A stretch of 64,000 nucleotides of DNA, taken from positions 310,001-374,000 of the forward strand of contig MKTY01000019.1 of NCBI GenBank assembly GCA_001898485.1, written 5' to 3'. This document shows positions 27,480 to 35,489 of this stretch, piece by piece; position 1 is the stretch's first letter, and every line of letters starts with the position of its first letter. The notes below the pieces were generated by a model that was not told the origin of the DNA, did not search any database, and worked only from the letters and a program-made list of their open reading frames with translations. This DNA is from Sphingobacteriales bacterium 46-32 (GTDB taxonomy: Bacteria; Bacteroidota; Bacteroidia; Chitinophagales; Chitinophagaceae). Made by a program: the position numbers and the translations under genes.

Positions 27480-28598
27480 TTAATCAAATTTCCAGGAAGT
27501 CATTTTCCGGTCTCCATAACTATTGAAAATAAAAATAGCATCCATACTCCTGCCGGTTTTAAATGATAGGCAGGAAAGATCGGTAAGAAAGGCTGTTTTC
27601 CAGGATTGCGATTTGCTGTACCTGATCAGTTCTGCCAGGTCTTTCTTTTTCAATTGATATAGCCCATCGTCCCGCAACTGGGCTTCTCTCCACCCACCGA
27701 GACAGTTTACATACTGAATACCTATTTTATTGACACCCGCTTTAACAGGTGACCCTGCATCTCGGATAAGGAAATCACCCAGATTCTCCAGGTGACCTAT
27801 ACCATAGAAGGCCAGGAAACGGGGTTTGTCGGATTGTTTTTTTTCAAGAATAGAATAAAGGGTTTGAAAACTTTTGAAGATCAGCTGGTCGCGGTTAGTC
27901 CGGTTACCGATCATATTACCAGACATCAGCAGCAGGTCATCATAATAACGACCAAAATGATTGCGGTAAATGACTTCCTGGCTTTTCAATTGTGCTTCCA
28001 GCTGTGTGTGTAGTATAGCTATATCCTGTTGCAGAAGCTGCCCTTTTCGCAGGCAGCCATCAATCAACGTATCGAGCGGCAGATTTCCGATAGGTATCTG
28101 ACGGCGTATCCATTGCAAAGTATGATAAGTGTTGTTGAAATCGTAATCGGCATCGAGGTAATCGATCCCATAGTACCGTACCTGACGTGCGGCCGGTTGA
28201 GTAAGATTAAATTCCCGTACTTTTTTCAGCACGGCATAGGAGGCTTTCGGCATCAGCCAGGTCAGGATGCTGTCATTGCCCGTTTGCAGGTATTCGTTGA
28301 ATAAAAAGCAGGTTGCATGGGGTAGTTCGTTGGCAATATTATAGATACCTTTTTCGTGCAGGGATTTTATGAGTGCAAACTGGAAGTCGTTATTGGCTAA
28401 ATAAGTATGCGCTTCGCCAATCAGATAAAAATCTTTTTGGGGCAGGCGGCTGATAAGCTGATCGGTCAGCGTTTGCAGCTCCTCTGCAGTGCCTGTAGTG
28501 AGCTTGCCGGAAATACAGTCGGCGGTACCGGCTTGCGCGAAGGCGGTGGTGCAGCCAAGCGATATCAGCAAGGCCAGCACAGTTGTTTTCAGGATCAT
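27480..28598 (-). CDS. exported erythromycin-esterase/ChaN-like protein
   Basis: The protein (372 residues, signal peptide ending A-F-A-Q) has an N-terminal block D-F-Y-L-I-G-E-A-H-T-Y (about 56-66) and E-K-G-I-Y-N-I-A-N-E-L-P. The spaced G-E-x-H ... E pattern is that of the EreA/ChaN/TraB-type fold, in which His and Glu residues form the active or metal-binding site. Later blocks R-Y-Y-G-I-D-Y-L-D and F-L-A-F-Y-G-I-G-H-L-E-N-L-G supply a second G-x-D and a G-H motif. Known relatives include macrolide esterases and haem-binding lipoproteins, but most of the family is uncharacterised, so resistance should not be assumed. The location is periplasmic. It converges on the gene before it. Confidence 0.65.
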   Translation of the reverse strand: MILKTTVLALLISLGCTTAFAQAGTADCISGKLTTGTAEELQTLTDQLISRLPQKDFYLIGEAHTYLANNDFQFALIKSLHEKGIYNIANELPHATCFLFNEYLQTGNDSILTWLMPKASYAVLKKVREFNLTQPAARQVRYYGIDYLDADYDFNNTYHTLQWIRRQIPIGNLPLDTLIDGCLRKGQLLQQDIAILHTQLEAQLKSQEVIYRNHFGRYYDDLLLMSGNMIGNRTNRDQLIFKSFQTLYSILEKKQSDKPRFLAFYGIGHLENLGDFLIRDAGSPVKAGVNKIGIQYVNCLGGWREAQLRDDGLYQLKKKDLAELIRYSKSQSWKTAFLTDLSCLSFKTGRSMDAIFIFNSYGDRKMTSWKFD

Positions 28599-28688
28599 GG
28601 GTTCAGGTATTCAATTTAGAGATTGAATATAATACACCCAGACCGAATGTCATAATCATTGACTGCTGATCACCTTATTTAGGGAACG

Positions 28689-28721
28689 TACAGTCAACTG
28701 TCCACCGTTAACTGTCAACTA
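28689..28721. repeat. short direct repeat of GACAGTT(A/G)AC
   Basis: On the minus strand the motif GACAGTTAAC is followed after 4 bases by GACAGTTGAC, and the plus strand reads GTCAACTGTCC then GTTAACTGTCAAC. It lies directly at the 3' end of the lipoprotein gene at 28719. The word may belong to a dispersed intergenic repeat; only this copy is in the window. Confidence 0.5.
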
Positions 28722-29102
28722 ATATAAGTCCCAGCCTCCCGGGCCTTTCCAGCGTTTAAAATCACGTCCTTTATAGCGAATTGTGTTGTTGTCAACAATT
28801 TCAAGCTTCATTTTATTTTCCACATCATAGGCCTGGTCAAACTCGATAATAATATGTTTGCCGCGATGTTTATACCTGCCTGTATTTATTATGTCGGTGA
28901 CCATTACAGTTACGCGGTTGTTGTCCTGGAATTCAATTTCCTGAAAGCAATTAAAGACAATGGAGTTCTGCTGAATCTGGCGGCATTCCTGCTCATTGGC
29001 AACAAGGGGCAATACAAAACGCTGGCCTGCTGCCAGGTCAATGTCTTTGCGGCAACTGCTGAGGAGACTCAGCAGCAACAAAATAAGTAAAGTATTTCTC
29101 AT
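28719..29102 (-). CDS. small lipoprotein of unknown function
   Basis: The protein (127 residues) begins MRNTLLILLLLSLLSSCRKD, a lipoprotein signal with Cys17 as the lipid-modified residue. The mature domain is a small beta-rich fold (EIEFQDNNRVTVMV, HIIIEFDQAYDVENKMKLE, NTIRYKGRDFKRW) of lipocalin-like or META-like build. The start at 29102 is preferred to one 126 bases upstream because it begins exactly at the signal peptide. It is monocistronic, with the 117-base gap to the next gene holding a short direct repeat. Confidence 0.7.
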   Translation of the reverse strand: MRNTLLILLLLSLLSSCRKDIDLAAGQRFVLPLVANEQECRQIQQNSIVFNCFQEIEFQDNNRVTVMVTDIINTGRYKHRGKHIIIEFDQAYDVENKMKLEIVDNNTIRYKGRDFKRWKGPGGWDLY

Positions 29103-29283
29103 GCGGCACCTGACAGCCAAACCTGCCTGTTCGTTGCAGGAACAAGTGAGTGTGTATTTTAGGGGAAAAAGAGTACGTATATGTGAATAAGCCGGGTAGA
29201 ACTGTGCAGGTTCATTGCTTCTAAACATTCCGGTAATATTTCCGTAACATAATAACCGGCTGGTGAAGGAGACCAGTTGTTTT

Positions 29284-30018
29284 CTACCCGTTTTTCATAA
29301 TCCGTTCGGCCAGTGAGGGCATAATCCGGTTTATTAGTTTAAGCAGCTTCGATTTGCCGATATAGGCCTCATACCGGTTGGCAGAGAGCGAACTTATAAT
29401 ATGAAGAGCCACCTCATCGCTGCTCATCTTTGCTTTACCGCGACCGGCTGTCATGGGTGTATCTACCAGGGGCGGTATAACCTCAAAAACCCTTACCGGG
29501 CTGCCTTCCAGCTGAAACCGTAATGCTTTGGTATAGCTGTGTATGCCCGCTTTGGTAGCACAATAAACGGCGGCAGATTTTTTAGGTGCCAGCCATAAAG
29601 CACTGCTGACATTCACAATGGCCGCATGCTCCCTTGTAAGCAGCAGCGGCAGAAGCTGGCTCGTGAGTTTAACAGGAGCAGCCAGGTTGCTGTGAATTTC
29701 GTAATCAATTTTTTCACTTAACTGTGAGACTGTTAAAAATGAATAGTTGTACTGGACGCCGGCATTATTGATAAGCATGTTCAGGTCAGGATGCTCCTGC
29801 CGGATATGTTCAACCAGCTCCCGGATACCATCATTCTCTGACAGATCACCGGCACAAATATGGAGGCCCGGGATTCTTTGCTGTATTTCGGCCAGTTTGT
29901 TTTTATCTCTTCCCGTTATGATCACTTTATTGTTTAACGCTGCTAATTTTTGGGCTAGCGAAAGGCCGATACCGGATGATCCGCCGGTGATGAGGATGGT
30001 GTTTCCGGAAATATTCAT
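29284..30018 (-). CDS. short-chain dehydrogenase/reductase (DltE-like)
   Basis: The 244-residue classical SDR has the dinucleotide motif T-G-G-S-S-G-I-G (11-18), N-N-A-G (84-87), catalytic Ser139, Tyr152 and Lys156 (Y-C-A-T-K). The Arg37 after the second strand (I-I-T-G-R-D) indicates NADPH preference. It most resembles DltE/YciK-like SDRs of unknown substrate, with the tail LLKLINRIMPSLAERIMKNG. It overlaps the darcynin gene by an ATGA, so it is translated from the same mRNA, which also appears to include a Crp-type regulator. Confidence 0.9.
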   Translation of the reverse strand: MNISGNTILITGGSSGIGLSLAQKLAALNNKVIITGRDKNKLAEIQQRIPGLHICAGDLSENDGIRELVEHIRQEHPDLNMLINNAGVQYNYSFLTVSQLSEKIDYEIHSNLAAPVKLTSQLLPLLLTREHAAIVNVSSALWLAPKKSAAVYCATKAGIHSYTKALRFQLEGSPVRVFEVIPPLVDTPMTAGRGKAKMSSDEVALHIISSLSANRYEAYIGKSKLLKLINRIMPSLAERIMKNG

Positions 30019-30356
30019 AAAGCTGGGTTGTTGAGTTGCTGATCGAAGTCCTGAAAAAGATTTTCCTGACCGACGACAATGTCTTTTACTGTAAAATATG
30101 GTACTGAGTAAACTGCTGAATCACGTAATACCTCAATCATTCGTTTATACTCATCCAGATCGGTGGTTGACACAATCAGGAAGTCGGAAATGGTTGCGTT
30201 GAAATATTCACTATCATAAAACTTCACTGAAAGAGAGGGGGTGTTGCGAAAAACCGGCAGGATGGTTTTTTCATAAAACTGAGCCCGCTCATGGCGTGAT
30301 AGAGTTAACCATTTCGATGTGGCACTGAGTAGTATAAGAATAGTATAGGGTTTCAT
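30015..30356 (-). CDS. darcynin family protein
   Basis: The protein (113 residues) begins MKPYTILILLSATSKWLTLS and continues RHERAQFYEKTILPVF, LSVKFYDSEYFNATISDFL and TDLDEYKRMIEVLRD, the build I recognise as darcynin. The ferredoxin-like small-domain fold is usual for this family; its biochemical role is not established. It has no signal peptide. The ATG at 30356 is preferred over one 36 bases upstream because family members start with this block. Its stop overlaps the SDR start (ATGA). The region upstream holds a small inverted repeat, AATACT-ATTTGA-AGTATT (30367-30384), which may bind a regulator. Confidence 0.75.
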   Translation of the reverse strand: MKPYTILILLSATSKWLTLSRHERAQFYEKTILPVFRNTPSLSVKFYDSEYFNATISDFLIVSTTDLDEYKRMIEVLRDSAVYSVPYFTVKDIVVGQENLFQDFDQQLNNPAL

Positions 30357-30437
30357 TTTTCCGGGAATACTATTTGAAGTATTGCTTCGCAAAAATGAAA
30401 AGTTATTTGCCCAATTTCCTTTACATAGGTAAATAAT

Positions 30438-31013
30438 TCAGCGCCCGGTGAGTTTGCGTCTGATGCGGCTTAGCTGCGTGGGAGTGATGCCCAGGTAAGA
30501 TGCAATATGGTATTGAGCGATTACTTGTGTAAGTGCCGGAAAGTTTCGCTGAAAAATGTGGTATCGTTCCTCCGCATCGAGCATCACCAGTTCTATCTCC
30601 CGTTGTTCTTTTTGTACAAAGAAGCGCTCTGCCAGTATGCGGGCTGCACGTTCCAGATCGGGACAGGAAGTGAATAATTTTTGAAAAGCAGTATAGTTGG
30701 CCACAAGCACCCTGCATGGTGTAAGGGCCTGTTGATTGATTTGATTAAGCTCACCTGTAATGAGCGAGGCGTAACCTCCCACAAAACAGGGAGCTGCAAA
30801 GAAGTGTTTGTTGTATTCGGTTCCATCCGGGCTGGTATAATAGGCCCTGATTACGCCATCGGTTAGAAAACCGATTTCCCTGGCTTTCTGATTGTGCTGA
30901 ATAAAGAAATCGGATTTATCCAGCTTTTTTTCGGTGAAAAGAGGCTGCACTGCTTTCCAGGTTTTGGAAGAAAGCGGGGTAAGTTGATCAAGATAGTTTT
31001 TTAAAGCCTGCAT
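30438..31013 (-). CDS. Crp/Fnr-family transcriptional regulator
   Basis: The 191-residue protein has a cyclic-nucleotide-binding-like beta-roll (about 20-120: VIRAYYTSPDGTEYNKHFFA) and a C-terminal helix-turn-helix, Q-Y-H-I-A-S-Y-L-G-I-T-P-T-Q-L-S-R-I-R-R-K. The HTH sequence is of the divergent Bacteroidota subfamily usually found next to oxidoreductases. The cAMP phosphate-binding R-S residues of true CRP are absent, so the ligand is unlikely to be cAMP. It stands 81 bases upstream of darcynin on the same strand and probably controls the darcynin-SDR pair, being either co-transcribed with it or reading the small inverted repeat between. Confidence 0.88.
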   Translation of the reverse strand: MQALKNYLDQLTPLSSKTWKAVQPLFTEKKLDKSDFFIQHNQKAREIGFLTDGVIRAYYTSPDGTEYNKHFFAAPCFVGGYASLITGELNQINQQALTPCRVLVANYTAFQKLFTSCPDLERAARILAERFFVQKEQREIELVMLDAEERYHIFQRNFPALTQVIAQYHIASYLGITPTQLSRIRRKLTGR

Positions 31014-31232
31014 TTCCGATTAATAGTTATAGTACGATCACGCGCTTCTTGTACCGTTAATATTACATCATTTTTTCGAATTAGGTATTTCCACCTAGTG
31101 AGTGCATTCGTTGAGAAAAAAAGATAGCGCATAATTTAGTGTGCTCATAATTCCTGTTGACAATTATCAAGATTTAATTCTTGTATGTTGACGGGTAAAA
31201 AAGCTACTGCTACTTTTACAAAAATCCAGTCC

Positions 31233-33725
31233 ATGATCATCCGTCAGATCCTTTCTTTTCTGAGCTTTCTGTTACTTCCCTTCTTAAGTATTGCAAACAC
31301 TATTACTATCTCCACTGCTGCCAGTAGTGGCAGTGGCTGGAGTATCAGTGGAGGGGTTATTACCGCTACAGCCAATGTGACGATTAATAACGGAACGATA
31401 AACAGTTATCTGGTATCGGGTAATCTTACTATCACAGCCGGTACCAATGTTATGATACAGGCAGGTATCAACTCTGCTCTTGGTGTGGGTGTCACGCGTA
31501 ATCTTGTAATACGGGCTGGCGGGAATATTGTACTGGAGGCGGGTTATACAGTGAGCTGCTCCAGTGGATCGCTGAATCTTGTATTGGTATCAGATGCTGA
31601 TGCCAGCAACGGAGGGTTTATCTATGCCAGGTCAGGTTCGGTCATCAACAGCAAGGGAGGACATATCTGGATGGGCGGAGGCAGTGGCAGTACAACTTGG
31701 AATGGTCTGACTGTAGGAGATGGATATGCAACCGGCAGCAGTACTGTGGTAATACCCAATACAGAGCTGCAATCGGGTGCCAACTCTTCAGGATTTCGTA
31801 ATGGCATCAGCTTTTATAATAATACTGTCCAGAGTGAGGGTGGACATATTTCATTGAAGGGACGTGGGGCGGCACTTTCTGTTTCTTATGGATATATGGG
31901 ACTGTATATGGGGTATAATGCCACCGTCAGCAGCGGCACGGGCAATATCAGTATTGACGCGCAGACATCGGGAGCCAGTTCTACTATTGCTGCCGGCTGG
32001 TTTTACGGATTGTTGATGATTCCCACCAACAACACCAATAACGGATATGGTACTACCAGCATAGAATCCACCTCTGGAAATATTACTATTGAAGGAAGTG
32101 CCAGTCATAATCAGAGTGTGAATCATAATGCAGGTGTGGCCTTATTTACGCAGAGTGCAACAGCAACGGCCAGGATTAAAAGCATATCAGGTAATATTGA
32201 CATTACAGGCACTACGCTTAATACGGCTAATCCTTCATATGGCGGAATATTCATTACCGGAACAGGCAATGAACAGGTCATATCGCAAACGGGGGATATT
32301 ATGCTGCGGGGTAATTCTTCGGGAAGTAGCTATGCCGGTATCAATATCAACTCGGGCAGCCAGATCGGATATGACGGGTCGAATACATACAGCGGTGATA
32401 TTACACTGATTGCAGATCAGATTACCCTGGCAGCGGCAGTAGAACTCAGGTCCACAGGAAATTTACAGGTCTATCCGACGACCACAACCCGCGATATTAA
32501 TATTGCGGGTACCGGCGGACTTTCGTTACCTGCCACTTTTTTTACCAGCAATGCGATTGATGGATTCAACAATATTCATATTGGGAGCAACACTTTTACG
32601 GGAAATATTCAACTCGCCGCAATCACTTTCCGCGACAATACAACCCTGGAGTCAAATGGGCTCATAACACAAACCGGTGCTATTACTGCCAGTTCAGCGC
32701 ACTTACATCTGGCAGGCTCATCCGGTTCCTTTGCGCTGACCAATGCGGGTAACCAGATGCTGTCACTTTCGGCTCAGGCAGGAAGCATGCATGTAGTAAA
32801 CAGTACCAGCCTTGACCTGGGAATAATCAATGCAGCAGGCGGAGTACAGATTGAAACACTTGCGGGTGATTTAACCGTAACCAATAATATTCATTCAGAC
32901 AATACGGGTGCGGCTGCTATCCGTCTTTATGCAGATGCCAACAAAATGGCTGGCGACGCTACGGGAGGTAATATTGTCATCGCAGGTAGTCCGTCAGTTA
33001 CTACAGGGCTGGGAGGGAGGGCCTCCCTTTTTACAGGCAGCTCATCGGGCAGTACTGGTTTGTTGGCCCTGGTCGGCGGATCTGCCAATATGCGGGTAAA
33101 TGTAGATGCCTTTACAGCTACATTTACTCCAGCATTGGGTACAGGTGTTTACGCGCTGTACCGGCAGACCAGTATAACGTTGCCGGTTGGTTTTACACGT
33201 TTCACCGCGGCCTGTCAGGCCGGGGGGGTACAGCTCAGTTGGGCAACAGCTGATGAACAGAACAATTATGGCTTCTATCCCGAAAAAAGTAATGACGGTA
33301 TCGCCTGGCAGGAGCTTGGCTTTGTAAATGGTGCCGGCAACAGCAATCAGCTTAAGCAGTATCAGTTTACAGATAAAACCGTTTCTTCAGGTCCGGTCTA
33401 TTACCGGCTCAGGCAGCGTGACCTCGATGGACGGTTTACTTACAGCAGTGTAATAGTAAGCTCCTGTCGCAGCAGCAGACAGGGACTGGCGGCAATCACC
33501 ATTGCTCCCAACCCGGCCAGTGGGGTTACTTATCTTAAGCTATTACCGGGCAATGGAACGGTGGTGCAGTATACACTATTGTCTATTACCGGAACGGCGC
33601 TGATCAGTGGAAAGTGGGCTGGTACAGAAGCCTCACTTGATTTGTCCGCAGTAGCTGGCGGCACATATCTCTTGCGCCTAACCACCGGTCAGGAAACACG
33701 GACGATTAGGATGGTTAAAAAATAA
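31233..33725 (+). CDS. T9SS-secreted beta-helix adhesin-like protein
   Basis: The protein (830 residues from ATG 31233; ATG 31185 adds 16 residues before the signal peptide) starts MIIRQILSFLSFLLLPFLSI. A long repeat-rich region (about 25-640) reads as parallel beta-helix or filamentous-haemagglutinin-like turns (GTGNISIDAQTSG, SGNITIEGSAS, SGNIDITGTT, TGDIMLRGNSSG). It continues with an Fn3-like module (about 670-765: VGFTRFTAACQAGGVQLSWA) and a C-terminal type A sorting domain of the type IX secretion system (about 770-830: I-A-P-N-P-A-S-G ... GGTYLLRLTTGQETRTIRM). It would be exported across the outer membrane and attached to the surface. Function as adhesin is inferred from architecture only. 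Confidence 0.88.
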   Translation: MIIRQILSFLSFLLLPFLSIANTITISTAASSGSGWSISGGVITATANVTINNGTINSYLVSGNLTITAGTNVMIQAGINSALGVGVTRNLVIRAGGNIVLEAGYTVSCSSGSLNLVLVSDADASNGGFIYARSGSVINSKGGHIWMGGGSGSTTWNGLTVGDGYATGSSTVVIPNTELQSGANSSGFRNGISFYNNTVQSEGGHISLKGRGAALSVSYGYMGLYMGYNATVSSGTGNISIDAQTSGASSTIAAGWFYGLLMIPTNNTNNGYGTTSIESTSGNITIEGSASHNQSVNHNAGVALFTQSATATARIKSISGNIDITGTTLNTANPSYGGIFITGTGNEQVISQTGDIMLRGNSSGSSYAGININSGSQIGYDGSNTYSGDITLIADQITLAAAVELRSTGNLQVYPTTTTRDINIAGTGGLSLPATFFTSNAIDGFNNIHIGSNTFTGNIQLAAITFRDNTTLESNGLITQTGAITASSAHLHLAGSSGSFALTNAGNQMLSLSAQAGSMHVVNSTSLDLGIINAAGGVQIETLAGDLTVTNNIHSDNTGAAAIRLYADANKMAGDATGGNIVIAGSPSVTTGLGGRASLFTGSSSGSTGLLALVGGSANMRVNVDAFTATFTPALGTGVYALYRQTSITLPVGFTRFTAACQAGGVQLSWATADEQNNYGFYPEKSNDGIAWQELGFVNGAGNSNQLKQYQFTDKTVSSGPVYYRLRQRDLDGRFTYSSVIVSSCRSSRQGLAAITIAPNPASGVTYLKLLPGNGTVVQYTLLSITGTALISGKWAGTEASLDLSAVAGGTYLLRLTTGQETRTIRMVKK

Positions 33726-33743
33726 TAACGGTCAGAAATAAGA

Positions 33744-34403
33744 TTATTCCTGCCTGAATTCTTCCATTTCCTTATAAAATTCCTGTGCCCGCATGACATA
33801 CCCTGCTCCGGAACCGGCAATCAGCTTCCTGAACCATTTTTTGCGCAGGTTTTCCGGCTTATGCTGTTTGTAGAGCCAGTAAGACAGAAAGGTGAATGCG
33901 CCGGTTAATACGACCTGCAGAATAATATAACCGGTACTCGTATGCTGCGGAAACCATTTACTGCTAAGGAAAAAGGTAGTGAAGAAAGGAAACTGCAGGC
34001 ACATGATACGCCCGTGCCGGATAATGGATAACTGCAGTTTCAGCAACTGTTCCTGTATTTCTACAACAGAACCGTTGTAATTAATATTGTTTGTCCATAT
34101 CAGGTGACGGATATAATCGGAAAAGCCCTTAACATTGATCAGAAAAATGGCACCAATAGAAATAATAAAGTAATTACTGGCCGGCGAATAGTGGCGGATG
34201 GCATAGGTCAGCAAATAACCGAGCAGCAGCAGGTAAATTACAAAAGCGATGATGCCGCGCTGCTTTAACCGTATTAACCCTTTTAAGGTGTTGGAGGCCT
34301 TTTGGTTTATCAGCTCTTTTATGATCCGGCGATTGATCGCCAGCGACTCATCAATCTTCTGGTAATGCTCTTTCCATAAAAGAACAAAATTTGAATCTTC
34401 CAT
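33744..34403 (-). CDS. membrane protein partner of the ECF sigma factor
   Basis: The protein (219 residues) has an N-terminal cytoplasmic segment (MEDSNFVLLWKEHYQKIDES) and about four TM helices (about 52-70, 80-97, 134-150 and 160-182). The composition and position match the uncharacterised membrane proteins encoded directly after ECF sigma genes in many Bacteroidota. The N-terminal region, which contains a conserved-looking L-W-x-x-x-Y-x-K-I, could bind the sigma factor as an anti-sigma domain. The ATG at 34403 follows the sigma stop by one base, so coupling is very likely. No CHCC zinc motif is present. Confidence 0.7.
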   Translation of the reverse strand: MEDSNFVLLWKEHYQKIDESLAINRRIIKELINQKASNTLKGLIRLKQRGIIAFVIYLLLLGYLLTYAIRHYSPASNYFIISIGAIFLINVKGFSDYIRHLIWTNNINYNGSVVEIQEQLLKLQLSIIRHGRIMCLQFPFFTTFFLSSKWFPQHTSTGYIILQVVLTGAFTFLSYWLYKQHKPENLRKKWFRKLIAGSGAGYVMRAQEFYKEMEEFRQE

Positions 34404-34404
34404 A

Positions 34405-34908
34405 TTATTGTTTTTTCGCCTCAGCAAATTGTTGCTTGAGCTTGTTTTTTATCCGTGCGATCCTGGTGGCTACATTGGTTTCGGTTATACCCATAATTTC
34501 AGCTATTTCGCGGTATGACTTTTCTTCAAGGTAAAGAAGCATAAGCGCTCTGTCCAGTTCTTTCAGACCAGAAATAAATCGCTGTAAAATAGCCAGGTCG
34601 CTTTCTTTTTCTTCATTTACTGCATCGTCGACAATACTCAGTATGCTTTCTGTTATTTCCAGTGAAGCCGGACCGGCAATTTTTTCTCTCCGGTAAAACG
34701 AGATAGCCACATTGAGCGCAATCCGGTATATCCAGGTGCTGTACCGGAAACGGCTGTCATATTTATCAAATGACTTCCAGAGTTGAAAGATGATTTCCTG
34801 TATCAGATCTTTCCTGTCTTCTGCATGCTGGCAATAACTATTGGCCACTTTGTACAGTATCCCCTTGTGGTCATCCAGCACAGCAAGGAAATCTTCTTCA
34901 TTGACCAT
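34405..34908 (-). CDS. ECF RNA polymerase sigma factor
   Basis: The 167-residue protein has region 2 (about 15-75: LYKVANSYCQHAEDRKDLIQ, FRYSTWIYRIALNVA) and region 4 (about 112-160: GLKELDRALMLLYLEEKSYR, then EIAEIMGITETNVATRIARI), the two conserved domains of extracytoplasmic-function sigma-70 factors. It lacks other domains. It lies immediately before a membrane protein that may be its anti-sigma partner. A 13-base perfect inverted repeat lies upstream at 34982-35014; it may be regulatory or end the nos operon. Confidence 0.92.
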   Translation of the reverse strand: MVNEEDFLAVLDDHKGILYKVANSYCQHAEDRKDLIQEIIFQLWKSFDKYDSRFRYSTWIYRIALNVAISFYRREKIAGPASLEITESILSIVDDAVNEEKESDLAILQRFISGLKELDRALMLLYLEEKSYREIAEIMGITETNVATRIARIKNKLKQQFAEAKKQ

Positions 34909-34981
34909 CGACAGAAATTTTTGGTCCGGTCAATGGCAGGGAGGAGGCAGACTGGCAGGTCAGGTAAAGTGACATAGTAAA

Positions 34982-35014
34982 CGAATAATTAAGAGATATT
35001 TTCTTAATTATTCG
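34982..35014. repeat. 13-base perfect inverted repeat
   Basis: CGAATAATTAAGA (34982-34994) and TCTTAATTATTCG (35002-35014) are exact complements with a 7-base loop. It lies between the end of the truncated haemoglobin gene and the ECF sigma start. The stem is A/T-rich and has no T-run after it, so it fits a protein-binding site at least as well as a terminator. Confidence 0.8.
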
Positions 35015-35026
35015 CAGACAGGCCTT

Positions 35027-35052
35027 AAAAATCACACATACCGGCGATTTTT
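35027..35052 (-). terminator. possible terminator of the nos operon
   Basis: On the minus strand AAAAATC and GATTTTT pair over 7 bases with a 12-base loop (35052-35027), giving a weak hairpin with a T-tract. It lies about 40 bases after the last gene of the leftward nos operon. The stem is weak, so the call is tentative. Confidence 0.35.
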
Positions 35053-35090
35053 TTAGAAAATGAGGAAAAGACGGGTGTGCCGAGGCTGTA

Positions 35091-35477
35091 TTACATTGAT
35101 TTTGACGCTTCCAGCACCTTTATACGCATCACGGTTGAAATGCTGAGCGCCCGTTGTTTGGCGAGCAGCGCTTTCTCTCCCTCAAAGTGTTCATCAACGG
35201 TGGCAGTGAAAAGCGAAAGCCAGGCCTGGAAATGCTCGGCTCTAAAAGGATATTTGGTATGCATACGTCTGTGCGAGGCGATCGGATTGCCCGCATAATT
35301 TCCGGTAAAAAAGAGAGCATTTTCCCAGAAGTCGTACATCGTTTGCAAATGCCGGTCCCAGTTGACATTGAATTGTTCTGTAAAAACAGGTCCGATTACG
35401 GGATCAGACTTTACCTTTTCATAAAAGGAATTTACCAGCAACTGTACATCGGCATGCGTTTTAATATCCTTTTTCAT
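35091..35477 (-). CDS. group III truncated haemoglobin
   Basis: The 128-residue globin has the group III pattern: helix E region W-D-R-H-L-Q-T-M-Y-D-F-W (His43, probable distal position), L-F-F-T-G-N-Y-A-G-N-P (56-65), a proximal-histidine region I-A-S-H-R-R-M-H (His69/His73), and the following E-H-F-Q-A-W-L-S-L-F. Relatives bind O2 and NO and have been linked to NO defence or oxygen supply. It is placed 12 bases after nosY and so is probably the last gene of the nos operon. That suggests a role in removing NO or O2, which inhibit NosZ copper centres. Confidence 0.9.
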   Translation of the reverse strand: MKKDIKTHADVQLLVNSFYEKVKSDPVIGPVFTEQFNVNWDRHLQTMYDFWENALFFTGNYAGNPIASHRRMHTKYPFRAEHFQAWLSLFTATVDEHFEGEKALLAKQRALSISTVMRIKVLEASKSM

Positions 35478-35489
35478 GATGCAGCACGT

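Noticed and set aside
27480-28598. Macrolide resistance gene
   Set aside because: Only the G-E-x-H fold motif is shared with EreA; overall similarity is too low and the protein is exported.
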